The notes below the pieces were generated by a model, which saw nothing but the letters and a program-made list of their open reading frames with translations, had not been told where the DNA came from and made no database searches. A stretch of DNA of 64,000 bases from contig CM021316.1 of the NCBI GenBank assembly GCA_010645155.1, forward strand, positions 9,967,963-10,031,962, given 5' to 3'. A program made the translations under genes and the position numbers. Of this stretch, positions 23,158 through 36,277 are shown in pieces. Origin of the DNA: Tigriopus japonicus (lineage: Eukaryota; Arthropoda; Copepoda; Harpacticoida; Harpacticidae). Each line of letters opens with the position of its first letter. The stretch's first letter is position 1.

Positions 23158-23947
23158 TAGAGACGCTTTATTTTGAGAGACAGGTGGGGTTGAGACTGAC
23201 GTCCAGGACATCATACAATTTGCAACATAAGATTGGATTTGGTTTGTCTGGGGTAAACATGTATCATTTGCAAATAAAAGCAGTCTTGCCGTCATGATTT
23301 GTAATAATTTGTAAATGCGATTGTCTGATGATCATTTTCGCCGCAATAATTAATTATTTTGAAAAGATTTATTGGTCTAAGAAGTATATTCCATACACTT
23401 GTAACACTTAGTTTTGATCTTTGAAAATTTTTGAAACCTTAGCTTGCTATTGACTTTTTTCCACTCCTAAGGTGTTTCACTTTAGGTACCCCTCTTTTAC
23501 TGGGAGACCAAAACTAAAGAAATTCATGGGAAATAACCATTAACACAGTCAAGTTGTTTAGCTTTTTTGAAGCTTCAGATGTTTGCCTTTGTTGTTGCCA
23601 CCATCAATTAGGAAGCTCAAGTAAAAACAAAAGTCGATTTTGCAATCAATTTACATTGATCATGGCAATATAAATTGATCCAGCCATTGGATCACAAAAT
23701 AAGTCAACATCTCTTGACGAGCCCCAAGCTCTTCTCAAAAGCCATTTTGAACGTTTGCAATTTAAGAGTCTGACCATTGGGCAAGGTCATTTGAAAATGT
23801 TTCAGTGCGCATTCCATTTGACGATTTTTACGTCCAAAGCATGGAGAGTCTCTTTATTTGGAAATGTTTTTATTTTAAAAATCGTTTACTTTTCTCCATG
23901 TCACTTGAGTCGAAACCGCACCCGTCTCTCACAATAAAGCGTCTCTA
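23158..23947. mobile_element. non-autonomous hAT-like element (790 bp)
   Basis: The terminal inverted repeats start TAGAGACGCTTTATTTTGAG on the left and TAGAGACGCTTTATTGTGAG on the right and stay similar for about 40 bp. Exact 8-bp copies of GGCTCACC flank the element at 23150-23157 and 23948-23955. Terminus type and duplication length fit the hAT superfamily. The interior has no transposase. It sits at the 5' edge of the zinc-knuckle frame at 22212-23156, and the frame stays open into the sequence on the far side of the element (about 23956-24020), so it probably interrupted a longer ORF. Confidence 0.85.
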
Positions 23948-23955
23948 GGCTCACC

Positions 23956-24600
23956 AACCAAACCGCGGAGTGACTGTTTGGCTCCGCCTGAAGTCTGGTC
24001 GAGCTTTTTCAAGCATAAAGTTGTATCCCTAACTTTCCATGATTCTCGCTGCACTAGAGCCTCCTAAGCACAGATCCATGCCTTAGAGCGAAACAGAGCA
24101 CTTTTTGCTCTCTCATATCTTGTCAAGAGCGAGCGAAAAGGATTGCCGTCATTTCGGAAGAAAATTGCCATAAAATGCATGTTTGAAAAAAAGCTGGCAT
24201 TTTTATCACGAAAAGTATTGTTACCTGTCAAACAGTACTAAAAAGGATGGCTTTTGCGAGAAATTTAAGTTACTTTGGGAAACTACTCAATGCAACTGCT
24301 TTCTTTTGATATCAACAAAGAAATCATCCTTTTTCCTTTTCTACATTCCATTATTGAAGCAAACGTTCTACAATGTATTCGAATATTATTTATAGGCAAA
24401 TCTTGGTTAAAACCTCTATTGATCTTTGTTATAACCTCGCACACTAACAAAAAGGAGATCTAAATTTTTGATGAATATCATTGGATAAAAAAAGAGAAGT
24501 TAAAAAGTAGTACAAAATTATGGTTGGTCCTCGACATTGAAATTCTATTACACAGGCCGGCGGCGATAGCTGACCAGTACTAGAGAGACTCTGGGCTGTT
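23956..24600. other. intergenic, no gene seen
   Basis: The first about 65 bases may be the displaced 5' part of the zinc-knuckle ORF on the minus strand. Beyond that only AT-rich sequence is visible. Confidence 0.45.
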
Positions 24601-25034
24601 GAGTCCTTTAAGCGCAACCAGTGAAATGGAAAACACATGCAACCTTTGAGCTTTAATACGCAAAATTTTTGTTCTTACGTGTCCAATATACATTGAGAAG
24701 TTCGAAAATATGTCAAACGTTTGTGTCAAGGTGCAATATTTGGAGCTGTATTACTAAGGTGACCTCCCAGTCTTATGTACTGTGAGTTCCCAGTCAGCTG
24801 CTCTTTAAAGGACCCAATAGAGTCCTTTAAGCGCAACCGGTGAAATGGAAAATACGTGCAACCTTTGAGCTTTAATACGCTAAATTTTTGTGGTTACGTG
24901 TCCAATATACATTGAGAAGTTCGAAAGTAGGTCAAACATTTGTGTCAGGGTGCAATATTTGGAGTTGTTTTACTAAGGTGACCTCCCAGTCTTATGTACT
25001 GTGACCTCCCAGTCAGCTGCTCGTTAGAGGACCC
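24601..25034. mobile_element. tandem pair of 215-bp inverted-terminal-repeat elements
   Basis: Two units, 24601-24815 and 24820-25034, are about 90% alike. Each starts GAGTCCTTTAAGCGCAACC and ends with an A/T-rich TTTAAAGGACCC or TTAGAGGACCC, so GGGTCCTTTAA-type inverted termini bound each unit. AATA separates them and recurs after the second. A third, more diverged copy is at 12119-12310. They look like MITEs; the internal ACTAAGGTGACCTCCCAGTC is the best-conserved word across all three copies. Confidence 0.75.
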
Positions 25035-26250
25035 AATAATATCACTGCCGATTTCCTGAGGTTGCGTGATCTATTTCTTTAAAACTGAAACTAAGTAAGG
25101 TTGGATCACATTCTATTGTGTTAGATTAGGTTAGGATTTAAAATGGAGTCATGCAACTTAGGATTTTTTCAATGTGAGATGATAGGTAAGACTGGAGAGG
25201 CAGGTCAACAAATGTTCTTTTTTCTTAAGTGAGAATGGATAGGTGCTTAGCCAAGGAAATGGTCGGAATTTTTAGTTAGAAGAGGATGCTTTGCTCTATG
25301 CTTCAAATCACTCTCATTGCTGTACATGTACATTGATCTACTTGAAATTAAGCATGTGAGCTTTGAATTACCAGCAGAACAAGTGGCTTAACTAGATTTT
25401 TCTGTCTGGCACAGAATTTGAAAAATGGCTTTGCCAGAAGCTGAGGCAACCAAGTCTTTTGTGATCCTTGGCTCAGCAGAATGAAAAGGCAAGTCTCAAG
25501 AAGTGTTGTCAAATGGGAATGTCTTGCCCTGGAAATGTAGGCCATTACACAGATTATTTAAAATATAGATTGCTCAAGTCTGATGTTACCAAAAACGCCC
25601 TCTGTAAAGGATTAGTGCAGAAACGCATGAACAGGCAAAAGTGGAAGGCTAGCCATTCTTTCAGTTGGCCCAGCTGAATTTTGAGCCAGCAAAGCTGAAA
25701 ACCAAGTGTAACTCAAGGCTGGCTCATTTATAAATTGTTTGGATTTCAACTTGACCATTGTTAGAAGTCATGCTCAAACCGTTGAGATTCAGAATGCTGA
25801 AACTAAAGAAATGACATTAGGAAACCTTGATTGACTTTGTTTGGTCTCCAAAGACCCCTCCAAATCTTCCATACCTTTTAGAACCCACATTGCCGTTGTT
25901 GCATTATTTTTTGAAGTTTTTAGATGCCCACCATCTTGTCCGCCACAAAGTATGTAAGGTCTTAAAACAGCCCACAGAGTGTGCTAACTCGTTGGTAAAG
26001 CAAATATCCTTCACAATGTTTGATGCTCAGAGTCCATTTAGAAAATAGAGAGGGAGTCATCCGGAGGTCACGGATCAAACTACTGATTCCTAGGTCCATC
26101 CCCTTCACTAAAACTGATTAGTCTGGGGCTTGGTCCGCGTCTTTCACCCTCTGGTACGTTATGAAATGACATCATAGATGAAATAGTTTAGGTTGAGCTA
26201 ATAAAAGTCAGACTACCCCTTCCGGGGGGCAAAAATCCTCAGCTGAAGTG
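25035..26250. other. intergenic, no gene seen
   Basis: No domain, repeat or splice-linked frame was recognised. Confidence 0.5.
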
Positions 26251-27020
26251 AGACTTCAAATCGAGCTATTTTGGATTTCGTCGACAAAATGCCCCTCTAA
26301 CCCAAAGATTGCCATGCAAGAAGAAATAAAGTGCCATAGGACAAAAAGGTGGCATCCTAAGTCACCTTTTGGCAACGATAACCCGCCCGCCTGGATCTGC
26401 CCAAGAACGAAAAACGCGTGTGCGCTATCATATCCGCTCTTCGAGAGCAGATTGTTCGCGCTGTGCGTGTTGTGTTGTGACTGTTTGGCCGTCCCTCCTG
26501 GCTCGTTCTTATTTCGATCTCGACCTTCTGTAGTAGTGAGTGGGCCGTGCCAAATCCACCCCAGATCCCCGCCTCCGACCCTCCTCCCAACCCACTCAAG
26601 ACAGCTGGTTCGCTCGCTCGCATGCTGTCCCCAAAGGATCTCTATGAGCTCGCCCAAGAGAATCAATGGACACGGGAAGAACCACGAACACAAGGAAGCA
26701 AGTAGGCAAGCAAGCACGAACGATCGAGAAAGGCCATTCGCCAGGTTCACGAACTAAGAAAGCGGGAGCATCAACCATCCAACCAACCAACCAACCAATC
26801 AATGGACCCAACGTGCCACTGATTATCCGTCGAGGATCCCCCAACCAAGTCAACCCTTGACTGACTGACTGACTGACTGAGAAGAAAGCCTCGTTAAAAC
26901 TAAGGAAGGAAGAAAGAAAGGCCCGAAGGAAACAAGGCCAGGCTTCTTCTTCATTGGTTCTTCATCCAGTGGGTGAAGGGACAAGTACAAGAGCCAGTCA
27001 ACCGAGAACGAGATGAGACC
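26251..27020 (+). promoter_or_regulatory. probable promoter and 5' leader of TMEM131
   Basis: The sequence becomes clearly richer in G and C than the flanking intergenic DNA and is open in several frames on both strands without recognisable product, as in a leader or CpG-type promoter. It contains short tandem runs: AACC repeats at about 26780-26800 and (GACT)n at about 26859-26880. No TATA box or transcription start could be fixed. Confidence 0.4.
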
Positions 27021-30000
27021 ATGAATGAGATGGTTTCATCATCATCATCATCAACGTCAATGGGTCCGATGACACGATCTCCGCGTGGTCATCAGAGTGG
27101 TTCTACCCATCCTAGTGCTAGTTTGAATAATAAGAATACTATCGGTGGCGGTGATTGCGCCCGACGATCCCTGGGGAGTTCCACCTGCGGACAGAATTAT
27201 TTGAACGCCAAGAAGATGTGCGTTGTCACTTCCAAACGAAGTTTTCTCCTTCTGTTGGTGTTCTTCGAAACCGTGTGCACCAAAGTGGGCATCTCCGAAG
27301 GCCTCAATCCGGGTAAGAGCGAGAGAGAGAGTGCTCCTCCTGCTGCGGGAAATGTGTGTAATGTGTGTGCGTCTTGCTTAACCCAACTTACCCGGGATCG
27401 GCCCATTTTATTTCGGTTCCAGGGTTTATGCCATCGGATCCCAACATGCGATATCTGGTCGAGCCCAACTTTCCCAGCTCTTCCCAGGTCTCATCCGCCT
27501 CTCATTCTCCTCCTCCTTCTTCTTCATCATCACCATCATCTTCTTCTACATCTCAGGTCAGTCATAATGAATTGTCCTTTCATGCCCGTTATTCTAAACC
27601 CGAATGCTCGGTTTTGTTATGGTTCATTTCAGAATCTTCCTCATTACTCCAATTCCGATGGGTAAGTCCTTCAAGTCCTACTAGAAACTAAGCGCCAATC
27701 CATCCCTGCCAAAGTTGGAACATGGAACTGAACAGCTGAGTTTTGTGTGGCTCATGAATGTCTTCATTCTGTCTTTGCTTCCTTTCCCTTAGAAAAAGAA
27801 TCGCCCAGAACAACGAGGTCGTGCTTTTAGGCTGGCCTGCTCAGTTTGTGACTCGCTCGTTTGGCGTGAATATTTAATGCCGTGGCCTACATTCGCTTTT
27901 TTAAAAGCCTATTTTTTTTATTCCTGGGCCAAACCACGTTGATAATGACGACGCCCCGAAGAGTGAAGAGACCTTTTTTTTTGTTAAAAGAAAGAGGATC
28001 GTTTTCATGCATGCGAGACTTTTTAAGAGATAATTAGTACCGCGAGAAAGGGCAAATAGATGAGCATTGTGTGAGAACGAAACTGAAACACATTTTTTTT
28101 TGCGAAAAGAGAACAAAGGTCCATTGTGGTTAAGAGGTTAGAAACATGTCCACATCGTTGATCGATCCTCTTAGTAACACGGATGACGCCATAAACTACA
28201 AATCATTAGAATCGAAAATCGAACTCTGGCTATTTTTAGACTCTCGGAATCGATTCATTTTTCTTTTTGTTCCAGGTCTGAGAAAATCAGTGAAGGAGGT
28301 GGAACAGTCACCGTGTTGGGAAGTCCAATCAAATTTGATCCCCCGGAGTTGAACTTTGAAGATCAGTGAGTGATTGACGAGAGGGCGGTCAAAATTTCCC
28401 ACCCCTTCCCCAAAAGATATGCTGTCAATCTAATGAACCTTATTCTTGTTGCAGACCTCTGGGGATGCCCATCATTCGTAAAGTACTAGTTCAAAATCTC
28501 AATGCCGAGAGCAGCATTCAAATGCTCTCGATATCTGGGAACACGATCCATTTCCAATGCTCCTTCTTCACCGACAAGGTGAGCTGTGTTCCTTATGGGT
28601 TATGCATTTTTCATGTGCCAATCAAGGGCTGTGTGAGCTTGATAAGTTTTGGCAATTAGGAGGTCTGTTGGTTCATTTGACAACCTAACCGACGGTTGGA
28701 GTTTCAACCAAGGACCTCTGAAGTCCTCTGGACGACCAGTCAAGGAAAAAAAATATCACGAGTTTCACTAGGCTGAAATCAAACCATTTTTTGCAAATGA
28801 ACTTAAGTGTTTCAATGTTTGGCTCTATCGAACGTCGGGGTAAAAAGTTATGCCTTATGAAAACTATGTACTGAGGAGGGCATAAAATGACCGAGCTCGC
28901 CCCTTTTGTGGTGAAACATTCGTTCTTTGTTGGATTGTGTATTGAACTTCAAGAGAGTCTAGCTCTTCGTTTGATGGGTTTAAGAATTGAAACACTTAGG
29001 TCGTTTGCCTGACATTTAAAACTGAATTGATAAAATTAGCCTCGTCGTCCATAAAAAAACCATTGGGGTTCTTGTTTAAACCGATTTTTGATCGCTCACT
29101 CATATTGGGTTGCAGGTGATCCCTCCTTTGGGCAATACCACGTTCGATGTGGTGTTTTTGGGTCGTGAAGAGGGCCCCGTGGAGAACACGTTGTACATCC
29201 ACACGTCCGCGGGGAGTTTCCGTTTCATGGTCAAGGCCTCGGGCACGCCCAATCCCTACCGACTCAAGCCGTTGGTGGGCGTGAAGATGCCTCTGAACTC
29301 GTCGTACAGTCCGGTCATTGAGATGCACAATCCCCATGCGGAGCCCATTCAGGTTCTGGAAATGTTCTCTTCCGGTGGGGACCTCCATTTGGAATTGCCC
29401 ACGGGCGAGAATGAAGGACCCCAAACCATCTGGGAAATACCTCCGTATCAAACCAAGTCCGTTATGAAGGCCTATTTTGTGGCCAGGAATGAAAACAATC
29501 ACACGGCTTATATCAGGTAGGTCGGTAGATAGGGAAGCAAGCAAGCAAGCGAACTCCCTTCAATGGATCGATATTGATTCGCTCTCGTTTGAGTGTGTTT
29601 TGAAAAGATCCAAATCGACGCGAGGGATTAATCGAAAACAAGAATTACTTCGAAGTACAATTCTTTTTTGAAAGGCCTCGTCGAGTTTTTTTTTTCAAAT
29701 GAGTCGAGGAATGCAAATCATAGAACAAGACACATTTCTGTAACGGACCTTTTGTCGAACGACTTCCATTGTCGTCGAAACATTCTGGTTTTCGACCGCC
29801 CGTTTTCCATTTTTGATGGATTAGCTCATTTTGAAAGTGTCACCAGTTTGCCGATACCAATGACTTTTGATCCACCGACCGGTTTATTATCAAGATCCAA
29901 AAAAAAGGGACGAATTCGTTTGCCCAATGTGCCACGAAATAATTAACCTTGCATGGGTTTTCGGCCAATCAAATCTGCACTCCTCGATCGATTATCTCGC

Positions 30001-33000
30001 ATTGCACTTGCCCCAATTTTCTCTACTACTACAAAACTCTTACCCTACAATCTAAAACTACTGTTTTGTCCTCGGATTCAGGATCAAAACGAACACCACG
30101 GAAGCGGAATTCCTGTACTTGCCTCTGGAAGTGGAGGTGTCCGCTCAACCGGGTATCTATTGTCCTCATGAGATGATCGATTTCGGTTTGTTGCCCTCGG
30201 GAGGTCCATCTCGGACCATTCAACTTATGGTTCTGAATTCGGGTTCCAAGTCGATTTCCATTCAAAGTGTGATTGCCACGCCCGTCACAGAGGCATTACT
30301 CATTGATTTCAAGGCCACGAAGGCCTTGCCAGGAACGGAAATACCCACGGTCGTGGCCGAGGTCACCTTTGATTGTAAGTCAAAGCCATTTTTCTCCCTG
30401 GATCTTCAGATACAAGAGATGAAAGAAGCAGCCTTCTTTTTCTAGTTTGCTCAAACGCCATTGTAAACAACGTAGTAATTCATTTCTTAGAGAAAAACTC
30501 ATGAAACTTCAAATCTTGAAACTCTTCAAACATTACAATTATAAAAGCAGATATTGTCTATTAGAAAGAGATGCAAAATTGTTTGAACAAGTTATTGTTC
30601 ATGAATCACCTAAATTGGGTCCTGGACTTGCCTTGAACTAGCGAAAAAAAATCTTTTAGAGCTTTGCATCGTTCTGTTGAAGTGTGTTCAGTCTTGAAAT
30701 GTCATTGTTATAAGATATTTTTTGTCCAGATTTTTCAATCCCTTCCTTGCGTCATTTGAGTCATATGATGCCAGAAATTGTCCGCTAGTCAATCAACAGT
30801 CTTCTCCTTTGAAGATTTTCAATTTCTCACAAACTTCTTCGTCCCCTCGGGGAAATTATGGACTTGATATAAATATATTTATATCGGAAGACAAATGCTT
30901 TTAATTTTAGCTGCACTAGTCAGCGGGCAAGGCGTGCACACGGGAAAGATTGTGATCAAGTCCAAGAACAGCCAATTCAAAGTCACGATCCCCTATCGAG
31001 CGGAAGTGTTATCCGGAGAACTCGTGCTCAACGAGCGATGCACCCATTTCTTCCTCAAATACGAGCGCAACGAGCAAGACCAGGTCCTCCTCGATGCTCA
31101 GCCCAAAGAGATTCGTCGCAATGTGAGTTTGACCAATGGGTTCCAAGTTCCCGTGGCCATTCACAAAGTGACTTTGCCTCCGGAAGCCCAACTTTTCTTC
31201 AATGTGAGCCAATTTGAGCCGATCATCATTCAGCCGGGTCAGAAGATCGATCTCGTGGAACTTCAGCTCAAAGAATATGCGTGGAAAGAGCGCATTCTGG
31301 ATTCACACATCTTGCTGCAAACCAACATTTCGAATATGGAAATCCCCCTGATTTGCTACCACGGCCAAGTGACACCCGTAAGTACTACAATTTTTTTTGT
31401 TTTTGGAGCAGTCACTTTTTTATTGAATTTTTTCTTTTAAGCAACAAAAAAGATTACTGAAACTTAACTTTCATGGCCCGGATTAATAGGAAGATTATTA
31501 CACTAGGACTTCCGTCAACAAATGTTTGTTCAGGAAGTGCTAAAACGTGCTAGTTTCGGCCCTATTAAAATATGTCGGCTAGTTAAAGAATTGTACACAT
31601 TTTTTATTAGTAATCCAGCCCAAATGATTGTAAAATATTGCAAGACTTGACGATGAGGTTTTGCTTTATTGCTTATTTTTCATTTCCTCGATTAACCAAT
31701 TTTTATTTATTCAAATATTGTGAAACTCAGTTAACTTTTAATTGAATGCCTTCCAAATCTAAATATTGTACCAAATATAAATTTTGTACCCTCATGATAA
31801 GGACTATTATTCGTCATTCAATTCTAAGCAATGATTGTATTTGGATCCCTCATCTAATAATTCCCTTGCCAAAAATTCTCTTTTCATGGATCAGTTCTTC
31901 CCGGGTTCGCCATCGCAGAAGCTGCTCAACTTTGGGACGTTGGGCAAGTCCGAGAAACGCGATATGTACTTCACCGTGATCAATAAGAACCCGGTGAGCG
32001 TGATGCTTCGAGGATGGGGCTCCAATCAAACGGGGGCCTTGGTTGAGCTCATGGGTGTGGGTCGAGGTAGCGAGATGGACATTCTCCAAAGAGCCAACTT
32101 CTCGGGCATGACACGGAAATTGATCATCCATCCCGGGCATTACCTCGTGTTTCGTATCGGCGTGAACACGCGGGACCAAGAAGGCACCATCAAGGCCTCG
32201 GTGTTTGTGGAAACCGATCACGACGCTTTGGACGTGTTGTTCCAATACACCGTGGCTGAGGGATCCCTGCATACCGTGCCCAAAGAGCTCGTGTTCGAAC
32301 CCGCTTTTCCCGTGAGTGTCTTCTATATGAATTGTTATGTTAGTGACCGATGATTTACGCTCATTGGGGTTGATTTCAGGGCAAACGTTCCACGCTCAAA
32401 CTGAAGGTGTCGTCGTCGTTTGCTCAAGTCATGAGTGTGGAATCGGTCTCGACCGTCCCACATGATCCCCGGTTTACTTTCATCAAGGACAAACGAGGGG
32501 GCAAGATCTCCACCGGCGAGAATAGCTCCATTGGCAAGGTTATTTTCGATCCCGGAGCCTTGTGTCGACCCCAATCGGAATGCTACTCGGGGTTCTTCAT
32601 TAAGAGCAAAGGTACAGAACATCAATTCCACGCGTTCCAAGGAACAGCTTTTAGTTGAATGAGCCTCTTTATTGTTTGCTCTTCTTCGGTTTCCAGTGGG
32701 TCGTGAGTGGTATCAAGGTACCACATTGCATTCGTCCACGGGTGATTTGGCCGAGATGGACTTTGCCTTGGTTCAAAGCCAAGAGAAGCTCTATCAGAAG
32801 GCCACCCGGCCTACTTCGGCCTTTAATATCACATTGAACTTGGATACGGATCAGGTGCGCGAGTTTCTGTTCCAAGCCCGAGTGAATCTGGCCATGCCTC
32901 GGGTGTTGCCCATCCACGAGATCCAGTTTCCGCTCACACAAGTGGGAAATACGTCTTTCAAAGAGATTCTCCTGTCCAATCCGTCAAATCAGGATGTGTA

Positions 33001-36000
33001 TTTTCACCTCGTGCCATTTTCCCACTACCCCAACGGGGTCAAACTCGCCAGTTTGATGTCCACTCTGTGGAATGAATCGTCATGGAGAAAGTCCGCCGGG
33101 ATCAACTACACTCAAGTCCATTTGGACACGTTCCGAATCGTATCTGTGTCGGAGAGTGCCAGTAAATCGGCGCTTCGAGCCTTTGGCGACGATCTCGAGG
33201 ACCAATTCGGTCGACCTCTCCATCCCAATAGCAAAGGGTTCATCTTGAAAGGGGGTTTGACGGCCAAAGTGCGTCTCCGATTTCGACCCACGATCACGGG
33301 CGAGTTTCGCCAAGCTTTGGTGGTTCGGAACAATCTAACTGGAGTCGAGATCATGGACTTTACGGCCAAAAGTGTTTTGGGTCACATGCGATTTGGACCT
33401 TGGAGTGTGGGCCATGAGATGCAAGAGAGTGCTGCCCATGCTGATGGGTTTCCGGTGATCAAGTTCGAAGTGAAGGAGAAACACCTCAAGGATTGCTTCC
33501 GTAGGTCTTCTTGATGATGAAGAACAAGAAGAAAAAAAAAAACAGGTTAATGACCTCCATATGTTTCTATTTCAGCCGATGCCAAGCGACAGCCGCATCA
33601 AGCGCCTCTTCTGACCGTGCGAAGGTCGTTCAAGATCAAGAATACGGGCATGACCTCCGTCTACGTGAGTGGCTTCGATATCGACAACCAGCCTTGCGAA
33701 GGCTTCGGCTTCCGTGTTCTCAATTGCGACGGCTTCACGTTGAAACCCGAAGAGCAACGCGATGTGGATATCGCGTTCTCGCCGGATTTCACGTTGGCCG
33801 TGGTCTCGAGAACCATCAGTATTCACTCCACACTGAGTCCACCCAATCAGGTCTTGAACTTCACCATGGAAGCCACCATTCCCTATCCCATGTTGGCCTT
33901 GTGTTCGAGTGTGCTTCCGCGCCCGCATTGGGAATGGTACCTCCATTTGGGCATCAATGTGCTCATGGCCTTACTCGGACTGATTGTGATCTTGGCCTCG
34001 ATCTATGAGAGCGATCAAGTGGTGCGAACCTCCATGTTCTCCCGCCATCTCATTCCGTTCTCGCCTTTAGCCCTCAGAAACGAGGCCCATCAAAACCGAC
34101 CTCCGCCCAACGGAGAAGTGTTTGACCTTCGCAATGTTCATCATGAAGTGACCGAAGAGCTCCGACAGCGACATCACGTGTCCAGATCTACCACCACCAC
34201 CCAATCCTCGACCTCATCCACCGTGATTGGCAAGGCAGCAAGTACTTCAAGTAGTATCATCCACCAAAACTCCGAGGATCTTCGGAGACGCTCTAGTCAA
34301 GCCAAACCCGCGTCTCCGCCTCCTTTTGTTCATCAGCAGCGTGATCTGCCCAATGTTACGGCTCAGCCCATTGTCTCGCCGATGATTCTATCGAGACTGG
34401 TGAGCCTCCCAATGGGTGTCGGTAGGCGGTTCCTCAGTTGGTTTCAGTGGGGGTCAAAAGCGGACCATAGCCTTAAAGAGGACATCTCATCCGAGCAGCA
34501 ACACCAGCCCTCGGAAGAGTCGAGCAATATCTCGACACGCCCCTCTGCCCCTTCCAGCCCTGTTCAGGCCAAAACGCCCACGGCCAAAGGTCGCAAGGCT
34601 AAACGACAGCAAAAGATGGCCGCCAAGAAGAGGACCCAAGGTTCGAACAATAATTATGAGGAGGTTGAGACCTCTTCCACCACCACGGAATGCTCCAACG
34701 CCGATCATGAGGAGCGATCCAATCAGTCTGCCAGACACGAGCCCCACGATCTCATGAATTTCACCACTCAGCAAGAAATCCTGGAAACCTTGAGCAACAA
34801 AGCCAACCTACACTCGCATCCCGCGAATGGTCCCAAATCCGCTTCCGGAACCGCTTCATCAGCATCGTCAGCATCCCACGGACACGGGACCCATTCCAAG
34901 TCCGGCAAGAGTTCCAATAGCTCCAATACCAAATCAAATGCAGCGCCCGCCAAGAAAACCAACAATGCCAAGCCATTAGTTCTCGCGGACAAAGACGAGC
35001 CCGTGCCCGCCGTTCAAACCATGCCTACAGAGGTCGCCAATAATAAGAAGAGCAAAACCAAGGAAAGGCCCCAATCGGCCCAGAAAAAGGATCATCCGAG
35101 TAAATTGAGCTCGGAGGTCAAGAAAGAGAATCAGAAGAACCTGACAGCCAAGACCAATGCAAAGCCATCCCCGGCTACCAACAACACCTCAGCAACCTCC
35201 CAAAGTGGCGGCAGCCCTCCAGATGAAACGACGAGTCCCTTAGCCGTCGATACCGAGGACAAACCCGGTTCCAATGCTCCTCCCGCGGCCAGTTTCTTTA
35301 ACAACGATGTAGCTCACCACAATAGTCTGGTCAAGCCTCCCACTCAGAAGCCTAAGATCACGCCCATTGGAAAGATTCTGCCCGAGCCCAAGAAGATCGA
35401 GAGTCTCGGTACCCAATTTGGACCAATTGGAGCCAAGCCCCCCAGGAAATCCACATGGTTGGACAGTCCGGCCGAAGCTCGACCCACCAATGAGTTCTAC
35501 AAGGCATTGGACAAGCCTCCTCCTCCTCCCTCTGGTCCAAATCATCCTTTGGCGGCCGATTTTGGCACATTGACCCCATTGCAGAGATCTACATCGTCAC
35601 CGTTCCAAGGACCCTCGGTGATCTTGGACCCGAATCATGCGGCTGCCACAGCGACAACGCTCCCAACAAACCAGAACGGATCCCCACATCGATCCCTGAT
35701 GCAAGATCTCCAAGCAGAGCGGCGTCAGAGGACCGAAGAGTTCTTGAAGACCCGCAGCATGGAATGGCCGGGATTTGAGCGAAGCCAGTTGGATTTTGTG
35801 AGCACCCTGTGGGATCAACCTGCAGGATTGGCTCCGGCGGTCAATGGCTCCGCCAACAATTGGGGCTCCCTCGTGCCTTCGGGGCGTACTTGGCCTGAGG
35901 AGGATTTCGGGATGAGTGTCAACCCTCGATCCAGTTTGCCTGCTGCGGTTCCTCATCCTCCGCCACCGACGACGACGACGATGAATCCTTTGAATGAGTC

Positions 36001-36277
36001 GACTCTGTACGAGATTTGGGAGGGACCCGATGCACAGCCAGGATCCAATGGGTTGTCCATGGGACATCGTCGTGCGGCGACCACTACTCCCAATGGTGTT
36101 TTGCCCGACAGTTTGCTACTCCGACAAGCACCTCCTACTCCTCCTCTTGGTTCTTCTCGACATCATCAACAACAACAACAACATCGATTTAATCATCATG
36201 GACGACTGGAGGAAACTGGACCGGGAGGTAGTTTGAATGATGGCAATTGGAGCTCGGCTTTGTTCCACAAGAACTAA
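27021..36277 (+). CDS. TMEM131: TMEM131, membrane protein with PapD-like domains
   Basis: Secretory-pathway transmembrane protein; in animals its luminal PapD-like domain binds procollagen and its cytosolic tail recruits TRAPPC8 for ER-to-Golgi export. Twelve exons: 27021-27312, 27423-27556, 27633-27661 (29 nt), 28276-28365, 28455-28578, 29116-29516, 30082-30374, 30911-31377, 31895-32311, 32380-32611, 32697-33500, 33576-36277; all GT-AG and in phase, 1994 codons (human about 1880). Family signatures in order: FDPPELNFEDQPLGMP, GNTTFDVVFLGR, ENTLYIHTS, GTPNPYRLKPL, SSGGDLHLELPTGE, WEIPPYQTKSVMKA. More beta-rich modules follow, then one membrane span at about residues 1216-1238 (LHLGINVLMALLGLIVILAS). 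The long tail is Ser/Pro/Lys-rich and disordered, with a short conserved-looking patch near EFLKTRSMEWPGFE and a polyGln run near the end. Met 66 (27216), directly before a signal-peptide-like FLLLLVFF stretch, is an alternative start. Confidence 0.94.
28790..28925 (+). repeat. half copy of the foldback family seen at 60.5 kb, in a TMEM131 intron
   Basis: It lies in the intron between exons 5 and 6. It shares with 60474-60617 the ordered words TGCAAATGA, TCGAACGTCGG, AAAAGTTATGCC, TATGTACTGA, GAGCTCGCCC and TTTTGTGGT. Only one arm of the foldback is present. Confidence 0.6.

Noticed and set aside
26248..26757. Long overlapping frames of about 165 codons on both strands upstream of TMEM131
   Set aside because: GC-rich leader or promoter sequence with few stop codons; no domain and no splice continuity with exon 1.
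33511..34008. 165-codon plus frame overlapping TMEM131 exon 12
   Set aside because: Shadow of the TMEM131 frame, which carries the conserved domain text and the transmembrane span.
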